The notes: generated by a model not told the origin, from the letters alone. DNA of 64,000 nt from Mansonella perstans (GCA_037074765.1 JBAMDO010000032.1:62001-126000); one strand, 5' to 3'. Counted from the stretch's first letter, positions 13,158-25,700 are shown. Numbers and translations are program-made.

Positions 13158-13919
13158 TTACAACACAAAAGGGTTGAGTTGAATTTGAGAGCCACAACGA
13201 TTGATGTCCATAACAGTGGGATATTGTTTTGCTGTAGTGATCAGAAAAGTCTTTAACTGAGGTTCTGATTCTCGAACTGTTCGGGTCTGCAAACAAAGAC
13301 AATTACTCTCCACTGCCAAGTTTTTTTTTTTGAGGTGTTTCAAAATCCAAAATGTTCAAAGAGATTTTGATGAATGTTAAAGTTTTCAGGATTCTTTATT
13401 AAGAGACACTGATAGGTTTGCGTTGCTATGTTCATTCAATTGCTACAGATTTTGTGAATTGTTGCTTCGTGAACGGATAGCTAATAAATAACAGTTACCT
13501 CTGGCAAATCTCGCATCGTGTTGAATCATTTCACAAATTTTGGATAGTTATTCGGGAAATACTCAAGGAAGCAATCTTTAACGTATTGTCGAATGACAAA
13601 CAAACGTTGGATGAACGGATAGAACATGATGTCTGGTAAGCCGATAGAAGCTGTGCCTACATTTATTAAAACAAATATAAATTAAAAGTTAAAGAAAGGA
13701 GTGTGATCAAATTGAAATTGAAGTACTAAAAAGACTTGCAAGAGAGGGACCGGAAGCAGTTTGTAGCAAATGGGACAAAAAAAGGGAAAAATGAAAAATG
13801 AAATCTAAAAGGAAAGGAGATTGTAGTTCTTGCTCAGCCATGGAAAGTTTCAGTGCAAGATCAGTGACATTACCGGAAAAGTTTCCCAAATGTGTCATTT
13901 CGTGTATTGTATTACAAAT
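13158..13919 (-). pseudogene. Omega-class glutathione S-transferase remnant, C-terminal exons
   Basis: Three minus-strand exons resemble the all-helical domain of omega glutathione transferases (thiol transferase and dehydroascorbate reductase activities in the family). The exon starting at 13919, behind a TATTACAG acceptor, carries LALKLSMAEQELQ but has no clear donor. The exon 13656-13499 carries GLPDIMFYPFIQRL, the omega-type DYxxWPxxER-like helix, then YPKFVK, a TGA stop, and FNTMRDLPE. The exon 13286-13158 continues in phase with VRESEPQLKTFLI and ends at TAA. The TGA sits where the family usually has Trp, so TGG to TGA is the simplest reading. I could not find the exon with the catalytic Cys. 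Broken donor plus nonsense codon argue for a pseudogene. An assembly error at one base is the main alternative for the stop. Confidence 0.6.
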
Positions 13920-13957
13920 CTGTAATAAATAGCTGTTGAAAGAGCACGAATAGAGTT

Positions 13958-14612
13958 GTAAAAATCAGTCGATGTGCTTTGAACTGGTGCTTTGAAATTG
14001 TTCGAACGAAACCAATGAGGCTTATTTTGTTCATCAATATAAGAAATAAAAAATCTGCAATGGATATTAACAGTGAATTGTTAATTGTTGGCTAGTAAAT
14101 AATGTTGATAAATTGCTTTGATATACTGAAATTTCAACAGACTTTCTTGAGCAATGGTGATAACTCTGATGATAACAATGATGATAACTTGAGCAGCGAT
14201 GATAACTCTGTCACAGTAACATGTTCGCAATACATAAATGCGAACGATATTGTTCGGTACATCTGTATTCAAACAATAATTTTACATATTTTTACCTTCT
14301 ATTAAAATATATCGATGTTTTCTCATACAAACGTGGGAGATGCTGAATGCATTGCCATAATGGTATTACTGCCACAATAAGTGATGAGATGGATCTTTCT
14401 CGTATATCGTAGCATCAGATAATACTAATATATAAAAGAGATATACTGTAGGATAGTTGCAACAAACATGATATTTTGTTATTTGCTTACTGTAAGGAAA
14501 TTATAAAATGTAAAGAGAAAAATCTAACCTTGTAGAAAAACTGTTGGAACAAATCCTGCTGGTCCCTTTATTACAAATTGTTGCGGAAGTGAGAAATTGA
14601 TTGCTGAGAGAA
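13958..14612 (-). pseudogene. Possible N-terminal exon pieces of the glutathione transferase remnant
   Basis: Two minus-strand blocks behind good acceptors look like the thioredoxin-fold half. At about 14611-14530, behind CTCTCAG, the reading ends in GPAGFVPTVFLQ before a GTTAGA donor; the G-x-VP segment resembles the cis-Pro loop region. At about 14056-13960, behind CATTGCAG, is DEQNKPHWFRSNN, resembling the KPxWF segment of omega enzymes. The two overlap in function, since family order would put KPxWF just before the VP loop. This suggests scrambled or duplicated exons rather than one clean gene. Confidence 0.35.
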
Positions 14613-14928
14613 ACAAGATTCTAAAAGTATCGATTCACTACATCTCTCATCAACATAAGATACGAATTGTTTAAAAAAGGCTCCAAAAAGCTTCAATTAT
14701 AATGTCATAGCTCAAAGCAAATGATCATTGTCAATACTAATGAAAATTTCGTGGACATTATGGAATTTAAATTAATTTGATAGAAATGTGTCAAAAATAT
14801 CCAAATACTCTTTTGTTATTTCTAGTCTATCATTAATATCATTTACACGTATGAAAGCTGCAATACTCCTTCTGGAAATTAAATTATTTGTCATTTATTG
14901 GAATGCAATTGAATTTAAACAATGCGCT

Positions 14929-15417
14929 CATATTTCACTTACCATGTCAATAACTGCTTAAACATTGTCGAATGATGATGCTTGTTGTTAGCAGTAAAGT
15001 TGAAACAATCGCTTAATGTTAGCGTGATATACTGCAATTGAACTGTTTGTAATAAAATTTTGCTAGCAATAGACTACAAACGCATAAGACAATTGCGATC
15101 CTAGCAGAATGGCGGTTTTCACTTTGTATCATTTTTGAAATAGGAGGCACTAATCAGTTTAAAATTGCATTCATATTTCACTTACCATGTCAATAACTGG
15201 TTAAACAGTGCCGAATGATGATGCTTGCTTGTGGCAGTAAGGTTCAAACAATCGCTTAATGTTAGCAAAAACCAAATCCGTGAGACTGCAATTAAACTGT
15301 TTATAATAAAATTTCGCTAGCAATAGACTTCGCATAAGACATAAAACAACTGCGATCCTAGCAGAATGGCGGTTTTGACTTTGTATCATTTTTGAAATAT
15401 GAGGCACTAACCAGTTT
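14929..15417. repeat. Tandem duplication, about 243-base unit
   Basis: Copy 1 (14929-15160) and copy 2 (15171-15417) share CTTACCATGTCAATAACTG, AATGATGATGCTTG, CAATCGCTTAATGTTAGC and GATCCTAGCAGAATGGCGG, with scattered substitutions and small indels. Copy 2 is the better match to the left inverted-repeat arm at 12977-13087, because it keeps the AAAAACCAAATCCGTGA stretch missing from copy 1. Confidence 0.85.
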
Positions 15418-16126
15418 GAAAAAGAAAGCGATAGAACAAAATGAGTAAAATGTCTGAAATGATATTCTGCTCTAGCAAAGCCACTAATAAACTGAATTAA
15501 GGCAGCTTTGATGTAACCCATTTAAACTACTGGTTATAGATAGGTAATACATCAGATGTTGTCACGGCAGGTCGTTTTCCTTAAACTAAAAAGATGGATT
15601 TATTCTTGGGTTGAATATTGAGTACATTAACTTTAGTACATTAACTTTAAGGCAGTCTTTGCGTGGTTTCCCGTCTGTTATGATAAGGTGCTAATTTGTT
15701 GCAAAGTAAAAGAGTTTATTGTTGTCAAAATTAAATGACGATGTTCAAATCTATACGAATAATAACGACAAGAAAGGGATAACATACCGAGAACACTGAA
15801 GACGAAGCTGAAGAAGTGACCCGAATCAATGCCATAATCAACTCTCTGATTTCCTACGCTTATATACGGATACGTGTCCAATCTTAGCCAATCAGATTAA
15901 AACAACTCAGAGGTCAGAGGTCGACAGAGATCAGTAGGAAATAATTCTGAGTTCTGAGGTCACAGATATGACAATTATAAAAGGACAGAATTCAGAGAAA
16001 ATGATAAACAAGCAATCAATTAAATATAATATTCCGAATCATCGATAAGCTATTTCCAACAAATGCCTTTGAATTGCTAATTGTAAAGAAGTCTTGAATT
16101 ATGTCATACAACTTTTAAATTTTGTA
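15212..16126. repeat. Right arm of the broken inverted repeat
   Basis: Pairs with 12648-13087 in three blocks (15212-15322, 15968-16060, 16058-16126), in the inverted order expected for one original arm. The 15323-15967 stretch is unpaired and contains the promoter-like block and short first exon described separately. Confidence 0.8.
15788..15962 (-). promoter_or_regulatory. Promoter-like block with AGGTCA half-sites, CCAAT and TATA, plus short first exon
   Basis: Reading leftward on the minus strand: AGGTCA half-sites at 15957-15962 and 15911-15916 with AGGTCG at 15918-15923 (written on the plus strand, the last two form a direct repeat spaced by 1), a CCAAT-type box at 15888-15892 (plus-strand orientation), TATATAAG at 15866-15859, then ATG at 15835. 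The ATG opens 16 codons (MALIRVTSSASSSVFS) ending at a GTATGT donor at 15788. The layout points towards the glutathione transferase remnant. The first exon's link to it is inference, and the ATG lies very close to the expected transcription start. Confidence 0.4.
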
Positions 16127-16129
16127 TGA

Positions 16130-19100
16130 GATAATGCCAACACAATATTTCGGTTTTTTTCAACAGATTTCTTACATCGCTGTTGTTAGTAAGTTTGAAA
16201 AAAATATTGTCATTCTATGAAAATCTTTTGTCATGCTAAAGTCGTTTGAATGGTATGTCATTTGTCTTATGATCAATCTTAATAATCTTTAAAATCTTAC
16301 CTGGATTATTTTTATAAGCAGCTGAAACAACGTGAAAAACAGTTACCCACCTTCAAAAAAAATTATTCTTTAGGCTTCATGTCACTCATTTTTGATTATG
16401 GTTAATACTTCAGGTTAATACACGTGATAATAATTAGAATGCAGTATATATGCAGTATGAATGATTGCGGGAAATTCTCGGGAAGCCTTTAATTTCATTA
16501 AGTTGTTACAATACTTATAAAAGATATTGCAACTTTCTAAAAAAATGAGGGAGGGTATATCATGGGAATGTGATAGTGTAAGATGTGAGATGCTCAGACC
16601 TGATATTTAACGGATGTATATGATTTTGGTTCACGGAAGAGCGAACTCTTCGAACCATTAAAAAGAATGTTGCAAAATCTTTTATGACAGGTCATTTTAT
16701 TGTCGTAGACATTATTTTTGTGATCGAACCAGAGTGTAGCACTGAAATCATCAAATAAATTCAGCTGGCATTATGATGTCGTGAAAATTTCATTTTTTTG
16801 TGTAGGTTAGAAGAAGAAGATGACGAAGTCCCCTTTGTCACTTAACAGGAACAAAAGAGTTTGATAAAAGTTTATTACAAATTATGTTATAAAATCATTT
16901 GATCAAGTGTGGGCCATGTCGTCCACATATACTTCAGTTATTTTTTTTATAATTTGCTATTTATTCATATAGGAAACTCTATGTAGTAATTATATCATAT
17001 CCATCTATTAATTTTCCCAATGCTTGCTCCAAATGATTAGCAATTCTCGGCCAAACATTGGCTTCAGCAATATAGAATTCGATGAGTCAAGCTCATTTGC
17101 AGTTCTTGCCTTGCATATTTGCATTATGGTTAACATGTCTCTCTCTCATTGCATTTTCAACAATTTTAATTTATTTCCATTATTGATCAAAGCGAAGTAA
17201 TTTGTGAAAACAATCCCCGAAAACATTTTGAATAGCTTATAAGGAAGTGAAGTTTTACATCTACATGTCATTAAGAAAGGATGACAACAGCATGATTGAT
17301 CCTATGCAGTTACAATTGTGAAAACTTAAGCGGGTTAGATTGGAAGTACTTGCAATATATAAGATATGATTTTGAATAAAATAAGTCCATTCTTCAATCC
17401 TAGATATTTGATAATTTTGAAAACATTTTTGTCAGTTCCTTAAAAAAAAGGAGTATTAAAAAAGGAGAAATAGGAGATATGTCCATTGATATGGTTCAGT
17501 TAGAAGAGTTATATTTGAGCTTCGCTGAGATGGAAGTGAATAGCTGTGGAAAGGTAATAGATGAATAAAATCACAACAAGCAAACAATGTTGTCCTTTAT
17601 AAGCCTAATTTTTAGATTTTCAGTAAAGTTATTAACTAATCAAAATAACTTTTTTTACGATTATTTAGAATGAAAATAACTTTTGCGGTGTTCGTGAATC
17701 TTTTTTCAAAAAAAAAAACGTGAAATCTTGAAAAAGATTAAGAATGTGATATTATTTCAGGACTTTTATTGATCTCATAAATTTCATCTTCTAATTAAAT
17801 AAGATGTGATAAATTAAAAAAAGTAAAGAGAGAATGACAAGCAAATCTTTCAGCTCCAAAAATTGTGATCTATTGAATTAATTCTGAAGTGAAAGAGACA
17901 GACGAAATCAAACAAGAAAGGAGACACCTGTTATCTTCACTTTTCTCTATTTAAAATTAAAATATTGAAAGATTATTGCATTGGAGAAGAAATATTAAAA
18001 TATTTTGAAATGACATCCGTTCGTTAGCAAATTGTATTTCATTACTTACCATCATAATTTCAACCTTTCAGATAGAAATACAGTAATGCGACAAAACTAT
18101 GGCTACCATAAATTGGTTTATCGTATTTTATGCTCTTCTGTTTACAATATTAGTAACTGTGACAGATGCTTATATCTTCGGAGGCAGAAATAATTTTATT
18201 TTTGTAGAAAGTTTGAAATCAAATATAATTTAAGTTAAAAGATGTGATAACTTATAATTGATAACAATGTAACTGATAAAACAGCTTATCACTTCAGTTC
18301 TCTGCACAAACAGATCAAATAGTTAGTGGATATTGTGATCCATCTAAATCACATTGAACAAGGATGAAACTTGAAATATTTCATCTGCTCTGTGAACAGT
18401 TCTCGAGAGTTCTCGTTGTCGAGACATTACCCCAATTTATATTAGGAAAATCAGTACAACTAAGTATTAAATTCCTTTATTGATGCAAAGTTTGAAATTA
18501 CAAATTATATCCGGTTTCGTCGGCCGGAAAATATTTGGGAATCACTGTTTGATACTGTTTTATGCGACAATTATCCAATACAAATACGGATCCGAATCCG
18601 GAGAAAGTTTGCCGAAGTTTTATGAATCAAATTAAACTTGATCAAATACTAATCAACAATGAATAACTGATGATGATAAACTTTTTGCAGCGAAATTCTT
18701 GTTTTAATTCATTCATTTGAATTAAAAATTTTCAAATATTCAAATAATACTCGCATAATATTCAACAAATTTTATTTACTGTTTTCGACATAAGTTAAAA
18801 GAGAGTTTTTGATAACATTTTCTGGACTAAATTCTTTTACAAAATATAGAATTAAAATTTCATTTCAGAATATCTTATACCTTCATTTTAACTGATACAA
18901 TACCTTAACAATTTGCAACTTTTCCACGGATTTTTAATTAGCTCTACCTTCAAATCATTTTATTCTCAGTGCAGAAATCTTATTATTTATTTCAGTAATT
19001 TAAATTATTGTTAAAGAGTAACTGTAATTCATTTCACAACATTGTATGCATAAATCAAATATGAAATGAATTTCTTAAATCAACAAAATTTTTGCAGTAA

Positions 19101-19739
19101 TTTTACACAGTGCCTTAATTGAAAGATTGACAATCTTGAGCAAGTGATAAATTCAAATTTGCTACTACGAAATTTAAAAGTTAACAAAGTGATCAATTAG
19201 CTAATCGATATTTTATTAAACATATCTTTTGCATATTTTATCATCAAATTTAACACAAATGATAACAATCACTTAAATTTTCAGGTTGAGGTCTTTCAAA
19301 TAGATATGGCTGTGAATGATTATTGTGAGATAAAGTATAACAACAAGAATGTTGCTATGTACAAAACATTGACTGTAGAAACATTGAGTACTTTAATTAT
19401 TATAATTATTATTTAAATAATTATCATTTAAATTTTTAATTATTATTTAAATCTTTAATTATTACTTAAACTCTTCGTCATTATTTACATTTTTAGATTT
19501 AAAATTCGAGTACTTTAATTATTACAAGCAAATTTTAATTACAATCACTCTGAATTAGCGCGGAAGGACCCATTTTGGCACCCTGCCAGAATTTGAAATT
19601 TTTGGAAAGATGCCTAAGGGTTTTATTTAGATGGTTGAGAGGCAGGTCATTAGGATTGACCACTTACCATTTTTGCTGTATTTTCAGGTCTGTTTTGCTT
19701 AGTTGCAGTGTATTCTATACTTAAAATATTTTCAATATT
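16130..19739. other. Gene-poor AT-rich region upstream of NUP98
   Basis: About 3.6 kb without a convincing multi-exon gene. It includes the short secreted-peptide ORF at 18099-18233, and a 29-codon ORF at 17479-17568 (MSIDMVQLEELYLSFAEMEV...) with a possible AAG|GTAATA donor at 17553. I could not connect either to a longer gene. An AT-only stretch of TTTAATTATT repeats lies at 19390-19520. Confidence 0.5.
18099..18233 (+). CDS. Putative small secreted peptide (44 residues)
   Basis: ATG to TAA encodes 44 residues. The first 24 (MATINWFIVFYALLFTILVTVTDA) form a textbook signal peptide: short N-region, long hydrophobic core, small residues before a likely cleavage after DA. The mature part would be about 20 residues beginning YIFGGRNN. 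A good 3' splice acceptor (CAACCTTTCAG, ending 18070) lies 28 bases upstream, which would suit spliced-leader trans-splicing. I see no dibasic processing sites and no known neuropeptide motif, and no AATAAA close downstream. Too short for certainty; a chance ORF or the first exon of a longer gene are alternatives. Confidence 0.35.
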   Translation: MATINWFIVFYALLFTILVTVTDAYIFGGRNNFIFVESLKSNII

Positions 19740-19747
19740 TCATTCAG
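19740..19747 (+). promoter_or_regulatory. Probable trans-splice acceptor of NUP98-96
   Basis: TTTCATTCAG ends at 19747, seven bases before the ATG at 19755, with no upstream exon visible. This is the usual arrangement for spliced-leader addition in nematodes. Confidence 0.5.
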
Positions 19748-19754
19748 TTTTGAA

Positions 19755-22700
19755 ATGTTTGGAAAATCGCCTTTTGGTTCATCCAATACATCTGCATTTG
19801 GTGGTAAGTATCATTCAATTTTCAACATTTCATTATTCTAAATAAGTTTTCTTGTTTATTCAGACGAAATAACAAATTTTCAATACATTTAAGATTTATG
19901 AGAATTATTACTTCTCTATAGTAGTGAATAAAATAAAATAGAATAAAAATACTTAGCAAGTAGTTTAGTTTAAAATTATAGAATTTTTATTACTTATACT
20001 GTTAATTATTTACTTACTTTCATTACTTTATACTGTTTCCTATTGTTCACTCTTTAGCTCTGTTTCTTATTGCTTATCAGTTGAGGTAATTTTCTACTAA
20101 TACTTTATTGATGCATTTTAATTGCACAAATTCTGTTCATTTAAGATGAACAAAGTACTTTCTCACTTTTCTTCAACAAATTACAATTATTTTTTCATCT
20201 CTTTATTCTTTCGTCGATTTTTTTATAGCAGGCAGTTCATTGTTTGGGTCATCCGCTAATCGACCAACAACAGGATTTGGCGCACAAACGACTACACAGA
20301 ATACGGGTTTATTCGGACAAAAATCTATTTTCGGTTCTCCTGGCCAATCAACATCACTTTTTGGTTCGAGTGATTTTATTGATATTAAAAGAAAGAAGTT
20401 TTAAAGTTGCAAAATGAAATCAATGAAATCTTGAATCATATATAAGATGATAGTGAAACATGGTTCTAGGAAGCACTCAGCCAGCTTCCTCTGCTTCAAC
20501 ATCAATATTTGGTCAATCAAAACCACTTTTTGGTGCTTCATCGACAACGCAGTCAACAAGTTTCGGCGGTACCACATCACTTTTTGGTTCAACTCAGTCA
20601 ACGCAACAGACTGGCGGTGTTTTCGGTTCAAGTTTTGGAAGTATGGGAATATTTAATTACTGGCCTTTTTTTTTGCTATTTATCTAATTGTGAGCTTCAA
20701 GAGCCGAGGGAAACTCGATCATTATTTGTGAAAAATTGCTAAAAATGGAATATTCTAGCATCAACCATATCAGGCACAACTGTTAAATTTGAGCCTCCAA
20801 CATCCACAGATACTATGCTTCGTAATGGTACAAACCAAACGATCAGCACAAAACATATGTGTATCACTGCCATGAAACAGTACGAAAACAAGAGTTTAGA
20901 GGTTATATTTTACAGCATTTCAGTTTTCCGCAGTAAATGACAACTTTTTTGTTGCCATTTTGTTTTAAAATATATAAGATTTTTGATTATAAAATCCGTA
21001 TTTGTTTTGCAGAATAAGCAAAATAAAATAAATAGGAATTGAACATTTCAATTTGTAATTCATGTAGGAGTTGAGATGTGATGATTATATGATTATGTAG
21101 GAGTTGAGATGTGATGATTATTTGGCAAATAGAAAAGGTCCTCAAAGTAGTGGTTTGGTATTCGGTCAGACTTCGCAACCATCTTCATTATTCGGTTCCA
21201 CTACAACTACAACGCAGTCTTCAATTTTTGGGCAAAATAAACCACTGTTTGGAAGCAGTAAGTCCCTTTATTTCTATCAATTTTTCTATTAGCATTTAGT
21301 AATTATTGCTTCAGTTATCTTAAATGTCTGATGAGTTTAGTGAAAAGGTTTTATCTTCAAAGACATTCCGCATAGATGCATATTGCTCTTAGTTAAGCAA
21401 CTTGGTAATTTATGATTCTAGCCTCAACTGGTTTTGGTGCTACAACCACAACCTCATCTTTGCTGTTTGGAACTCCAGCAACCACTACATCAATTTTCGG
21501 CAGTAAACCAGTAAGTGGAGGACTGTTTGGTTCTTCCACCACAACATCACCATTTGGGCAAACTCAGACTAGCACAGGATTATTTGGTGCTAAACCATCC
21601 ACGGTTTGATTGATTTGCTTTTCATCTGCTGGTTCTCACTATTTTTAGTTTGTTTTTCCTAGTATTGATTCCTTTAAGCTATGATAACTGCACTATTAGC
21701 AAGTAAAGAATTTTTGTTATTTTATTTTTGTTTTTATTTTTTTAGCTAAGCGCAGAAGAATATTTTGTTTGATTAACTATTATGTTATTCAAGAGATTTA
21801 TGGCTACTATTTTTTGTTATTTGATAGTTGAAATTTGCAATTTTTAGTTCTTATGCTGGAGCTAGGTTCTGCTGCTTTTCATTTTTGGTTATTTAATGCT
21901 CTTCCAGGAGCGAAGAAATGGTTTTTATTTTTTTTTGTAGTTTTTAACTTTGCAGAGTTCGTCTTATTTTTTTGTTTTGGTTAATTTTTGTGGTGAATTT
22001 TTTTTTCGTTTTTGTTTTTTAGTGTGGTTTTTTTTTTTTATTTTCAGTTTTTTTATTTGCGTAATTATTATTATGACTCTACAAGGTCTTTTAATTGATT
22101 GTTATTACTTAAGATGTTTTCTTTTAATGAGGTATTTATGTTCTTTTTTTTATTGTTTTACTATGTAGTAATTTTAGCTATGGTTTAAAACAAATAAGTA
22201 ATATTTTAGATGTTATTCTAAAACTAACCAAAAGCTGTTGCAACACAGCGAAGCATGGTCAGTTACTTAACAGAAAGTTGATTATAGGTTATGCAACTAC
22301 TATTACTTCTGTTGTTTTTTTCATTTTTACTTTTACGTAAGGATTTTGTTTGGTGATTTAGGGTTTCGGTACTCAAAGTTCGTCGCTTTTTGGTGGACCA
22401 ACTTTCAGTACTGCTACATCCTCGTCAAGTCCATTTACATTTGGCAACAGTACGGTGAGAAAATAATTGATGCTTTTTGAAACTTCGATGTTGTTATGAC
22501 TATATCTGAATGCAAAGATCACTAGATTATATTTTTTAGCAATCAGTGCTGGTATTCCATTTGGCTGGGTTATTGTTATTAGCTACATTTAGTAAATATC
22601 TAGCAGGGAATTTAATTGTGTCACTTGTTTTTAACTAAATCGATTTATTTTTACAATTCATTATCCAGTGGTTTTCAGCAACTTGCAACTTCAACTGCTT

Positions 22701-25700
22701 CGACGAGCCTTTTTGGTGCGAAAACATCTACTTCTGGTTTCGGTGCTTTCGGCACATCTACGTCCACCGCTTCACCTTTTGGTATATGATCGTTGCTACC
22801 GAAATTTTTAGATTAATTCAAAGATTTTTATTTTTTTTAATTTGCTACACTAAAGAAATTTTTAGAGAAAATATGGTGCTTTTTCAGGCGGTCAATCAAC
22901 AGGTGGACTTTTCGGCTCTAAACCAGCTACCAGTGGATTGTTTAGCTCGAATACAGGTACTTTGTAAAATTTATATTAAAGTTAAGAATAAGTTGTCTTA
23001 TAAAATCGAAGTTTTTCAGACTACTAAATTTTTAATGTTTTTCCAATTATTGTCGTTTAGGAGGTCTTTTTGGGCAATCCGCTCCGACTTCAGCACCCTC
23101 ATTATTCGGCTCATCTGCAGCGAAGCCAACCAATTCCTTATTTGGTTCTACTCCGGCACAGCCTGGTGAGAATTATCCGTTCACAAAATTTTTCACACTC
23201 ATTTGAGATCATAGAAAAGCAAAATTAAAGCGTAGATTGAGACTTCCGATGCTTTACAGTTTTTGGTTCCACGCAACAAGTAGCGAGTGGTAATGCATCT
23301 TCAGCAGCACCTATTGTTCTGGGTGCCGATTTTAATCAATGGCAAATTGAAAAAGCAGTAATCGAAGCGCAGTTAGCAGCTAGTCCTTATGGTGATAATC
23401 CGTTGTTAAAACTTTTGACGACTGAATCGCAAGAGAAATCAAATATTCCTAATCCAATCAGGTCAGCCAGAAGTGTTTGTATTCCCTCTTCTGTTTCTTC
23501 ACATGTATTTATAAATTTCATATATCTTATTTTAACAGTAATCTTACGCTTTTGCCGGACTTTTTAGTTTGCTCAGGTGTACATAAATATGTCACGAACT
23601 AATTAGCGGAATTTCCCTGTCATATTCTCTGCACACTACTCTTGTGCAGTATATTCGTGAAAATTTTTTCCACACCCTTTTTTTATTTTTAATTGTTTTA
23701 TGACTTTTGTGAAAATGACTTTCTTTTCATTAGTCACACTTATAGCATAGAGCGGCAAATTCGATTTCTGGCTTCAAAGAAAGATTCAGGTGCCATGACG
23801 ACAACAACACCAAGTGGACCACTTGCACTGGGTTCAATACCTGCTGCTGCATCACCCATTAGATCTTTGGTTTCCAAATCCCGAGACAGTATTGGGGATT
23901 TTACGTATCACTCCATGTTTTTGCCACCTGGCCTTAAAGGAAGTAACAAGAAAAACAGATCATTGAATCTTAACAACGTCGTTAATCGGTATGTTCATTC
24001 TTGTTGCCTAATCTAAAATGGCATCCTTTATAGTGGCGACATTTAAATGATAAGATTTTCAAACCCTGTTAATTAATAGTTCGAAATATTTCCCTTATAA
24101 TATGAATTGGAATTATTAGGTTGGAATCAGATGAGTTTTTTAATTTCTCAGGACATCATCCTTCAGATCATTTGATACCAATGGTTCGTCTTCATCGATA
24201 GATCCTTCAAGCTTTCTGGGAGTATCTACTAATCAGTCATCGAAATCACAATATAACTCGAATGTTAAACGACTTGATCTCAGTGTTCTTCATAAATATA
24301 TGGTATCGACTAATTTGAAAAAAGTTCAAAAAGCTTTTCATTTTGTCTAAATGTTGAGAGAATCGAACTTTATAGCAAGAGAATCAACAGAATTCAGCCA
24401 ATCCAGTAACTTTATCGTCTTCGTCAGCAGATCAATCTGGTATAGATAATGATGCGAATGATAGTGCTCGAATTGGGACAATTTCAATGGAAAATACTGT
24501 TAGTGTTTGTTTTAAGACGTTTAAATTAAAAGAAAAGTGAAGGTTGTGGCATCTTCGAAAAACTTGCAGCGGTCAGTTACTGCTGATATGTCAGCGACGA
24601 GGCGGAGAGCAGGCGTTTCATTCATGTTGCCATCTTCGGAAAGGTCAGTTGGTAAAATAACAGCTGAAGAAGAACGATTGCTTACCAATTCTGAAGCTAC
24701 TTTGCATCGAGCTACTGAAATACCGTCGTCATCGGTAGGTTTTTAATTATATTAATATCATTTATTGATTACCAAGGTGATCATGACTGTCTGATCCGTT
24801 GGTAATCGATATCCTTCCCTAATCTCAATACTACTGTTCAGCAGAATGTAACTCTGAAGTCATCTAGTTATATATAGATTGAAAGTACGTTACTAGATTT
24901 TAAAAAAGTCAAAAGTTCGTGTTTTTGGTTTCTTTTGAACTAGATTGTCATTGATGATTATAACTTTTTTATATCAAAATTTTTTGAAATTAGATGGTAA
25001 CTAAAAGTTATACTTTAACAGATATTGCTATTAATAATAATAATAATGAATTATAATAAAGTATTAATTCACATTTTTCAAAGTACCAATTTAGTATTTC
25101 GAGGACGAGAGTATCAATAATTCACTGAATATAACCAGCACTGTTACTAATGCCTCTTCTGAAAATATTGCTGTAAATAATGTTCATCCAGCAAACATAA
25201 TTTTAACAAGGTAGGTTTTTCTTTGCTTTCTTTTAAAATGAAACTTAATATAAAGTATCTCTTGTAAGTAGCTGAGGATTTCATTTATTACAGGCGAGAT
25301 TATGAATGCGAACCATCGCTGGAGGAACTTGCAGAAATAGCGTTGAAGAATAATGGTATCTGTCATATTGAAAGTGGCTTTACGATACGTCGACTCGCTT
25401 TTGGAAGTGTTTTCTGGCCTGGGCCATTCGACCTGCACAGTATTAATTTGGATAAGGTTTTTATTTTTTATTTTTGCAATTTTATTAGATTGAGGTAATC
25501 TGGAACAATTTTTCTTTTTTTATATTCAGTATTTTGGAATTTTACAATTGCGAAATACGATTCTTCTTTCTATATTAATGTCGGCTTCAGATAGTACATT
25601 TTCGTCAGCATGAAGTGATAGTATATCCCGATGATAATTCGAAGCCACCAGTTGGGCAGGAATTAAATCGATTTGCAGAAGTTAGTTTGGACAGAGTTTG

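Noticed and set aside
13536..13538. The in-frame TGA in the glutathione transferase remnant as a selenocysteine codon
   Set aside because: The family has Trp at this place, nematodes have very few selenoproteins, and neighbouring exons show other damage.
16636..16651. GAAGAG-CGAA-CTCTTC hairpin
   Set aside because: Six-base stems with a tetraloop arise often by chance in this much sequence, and nothing around it suggests a function.
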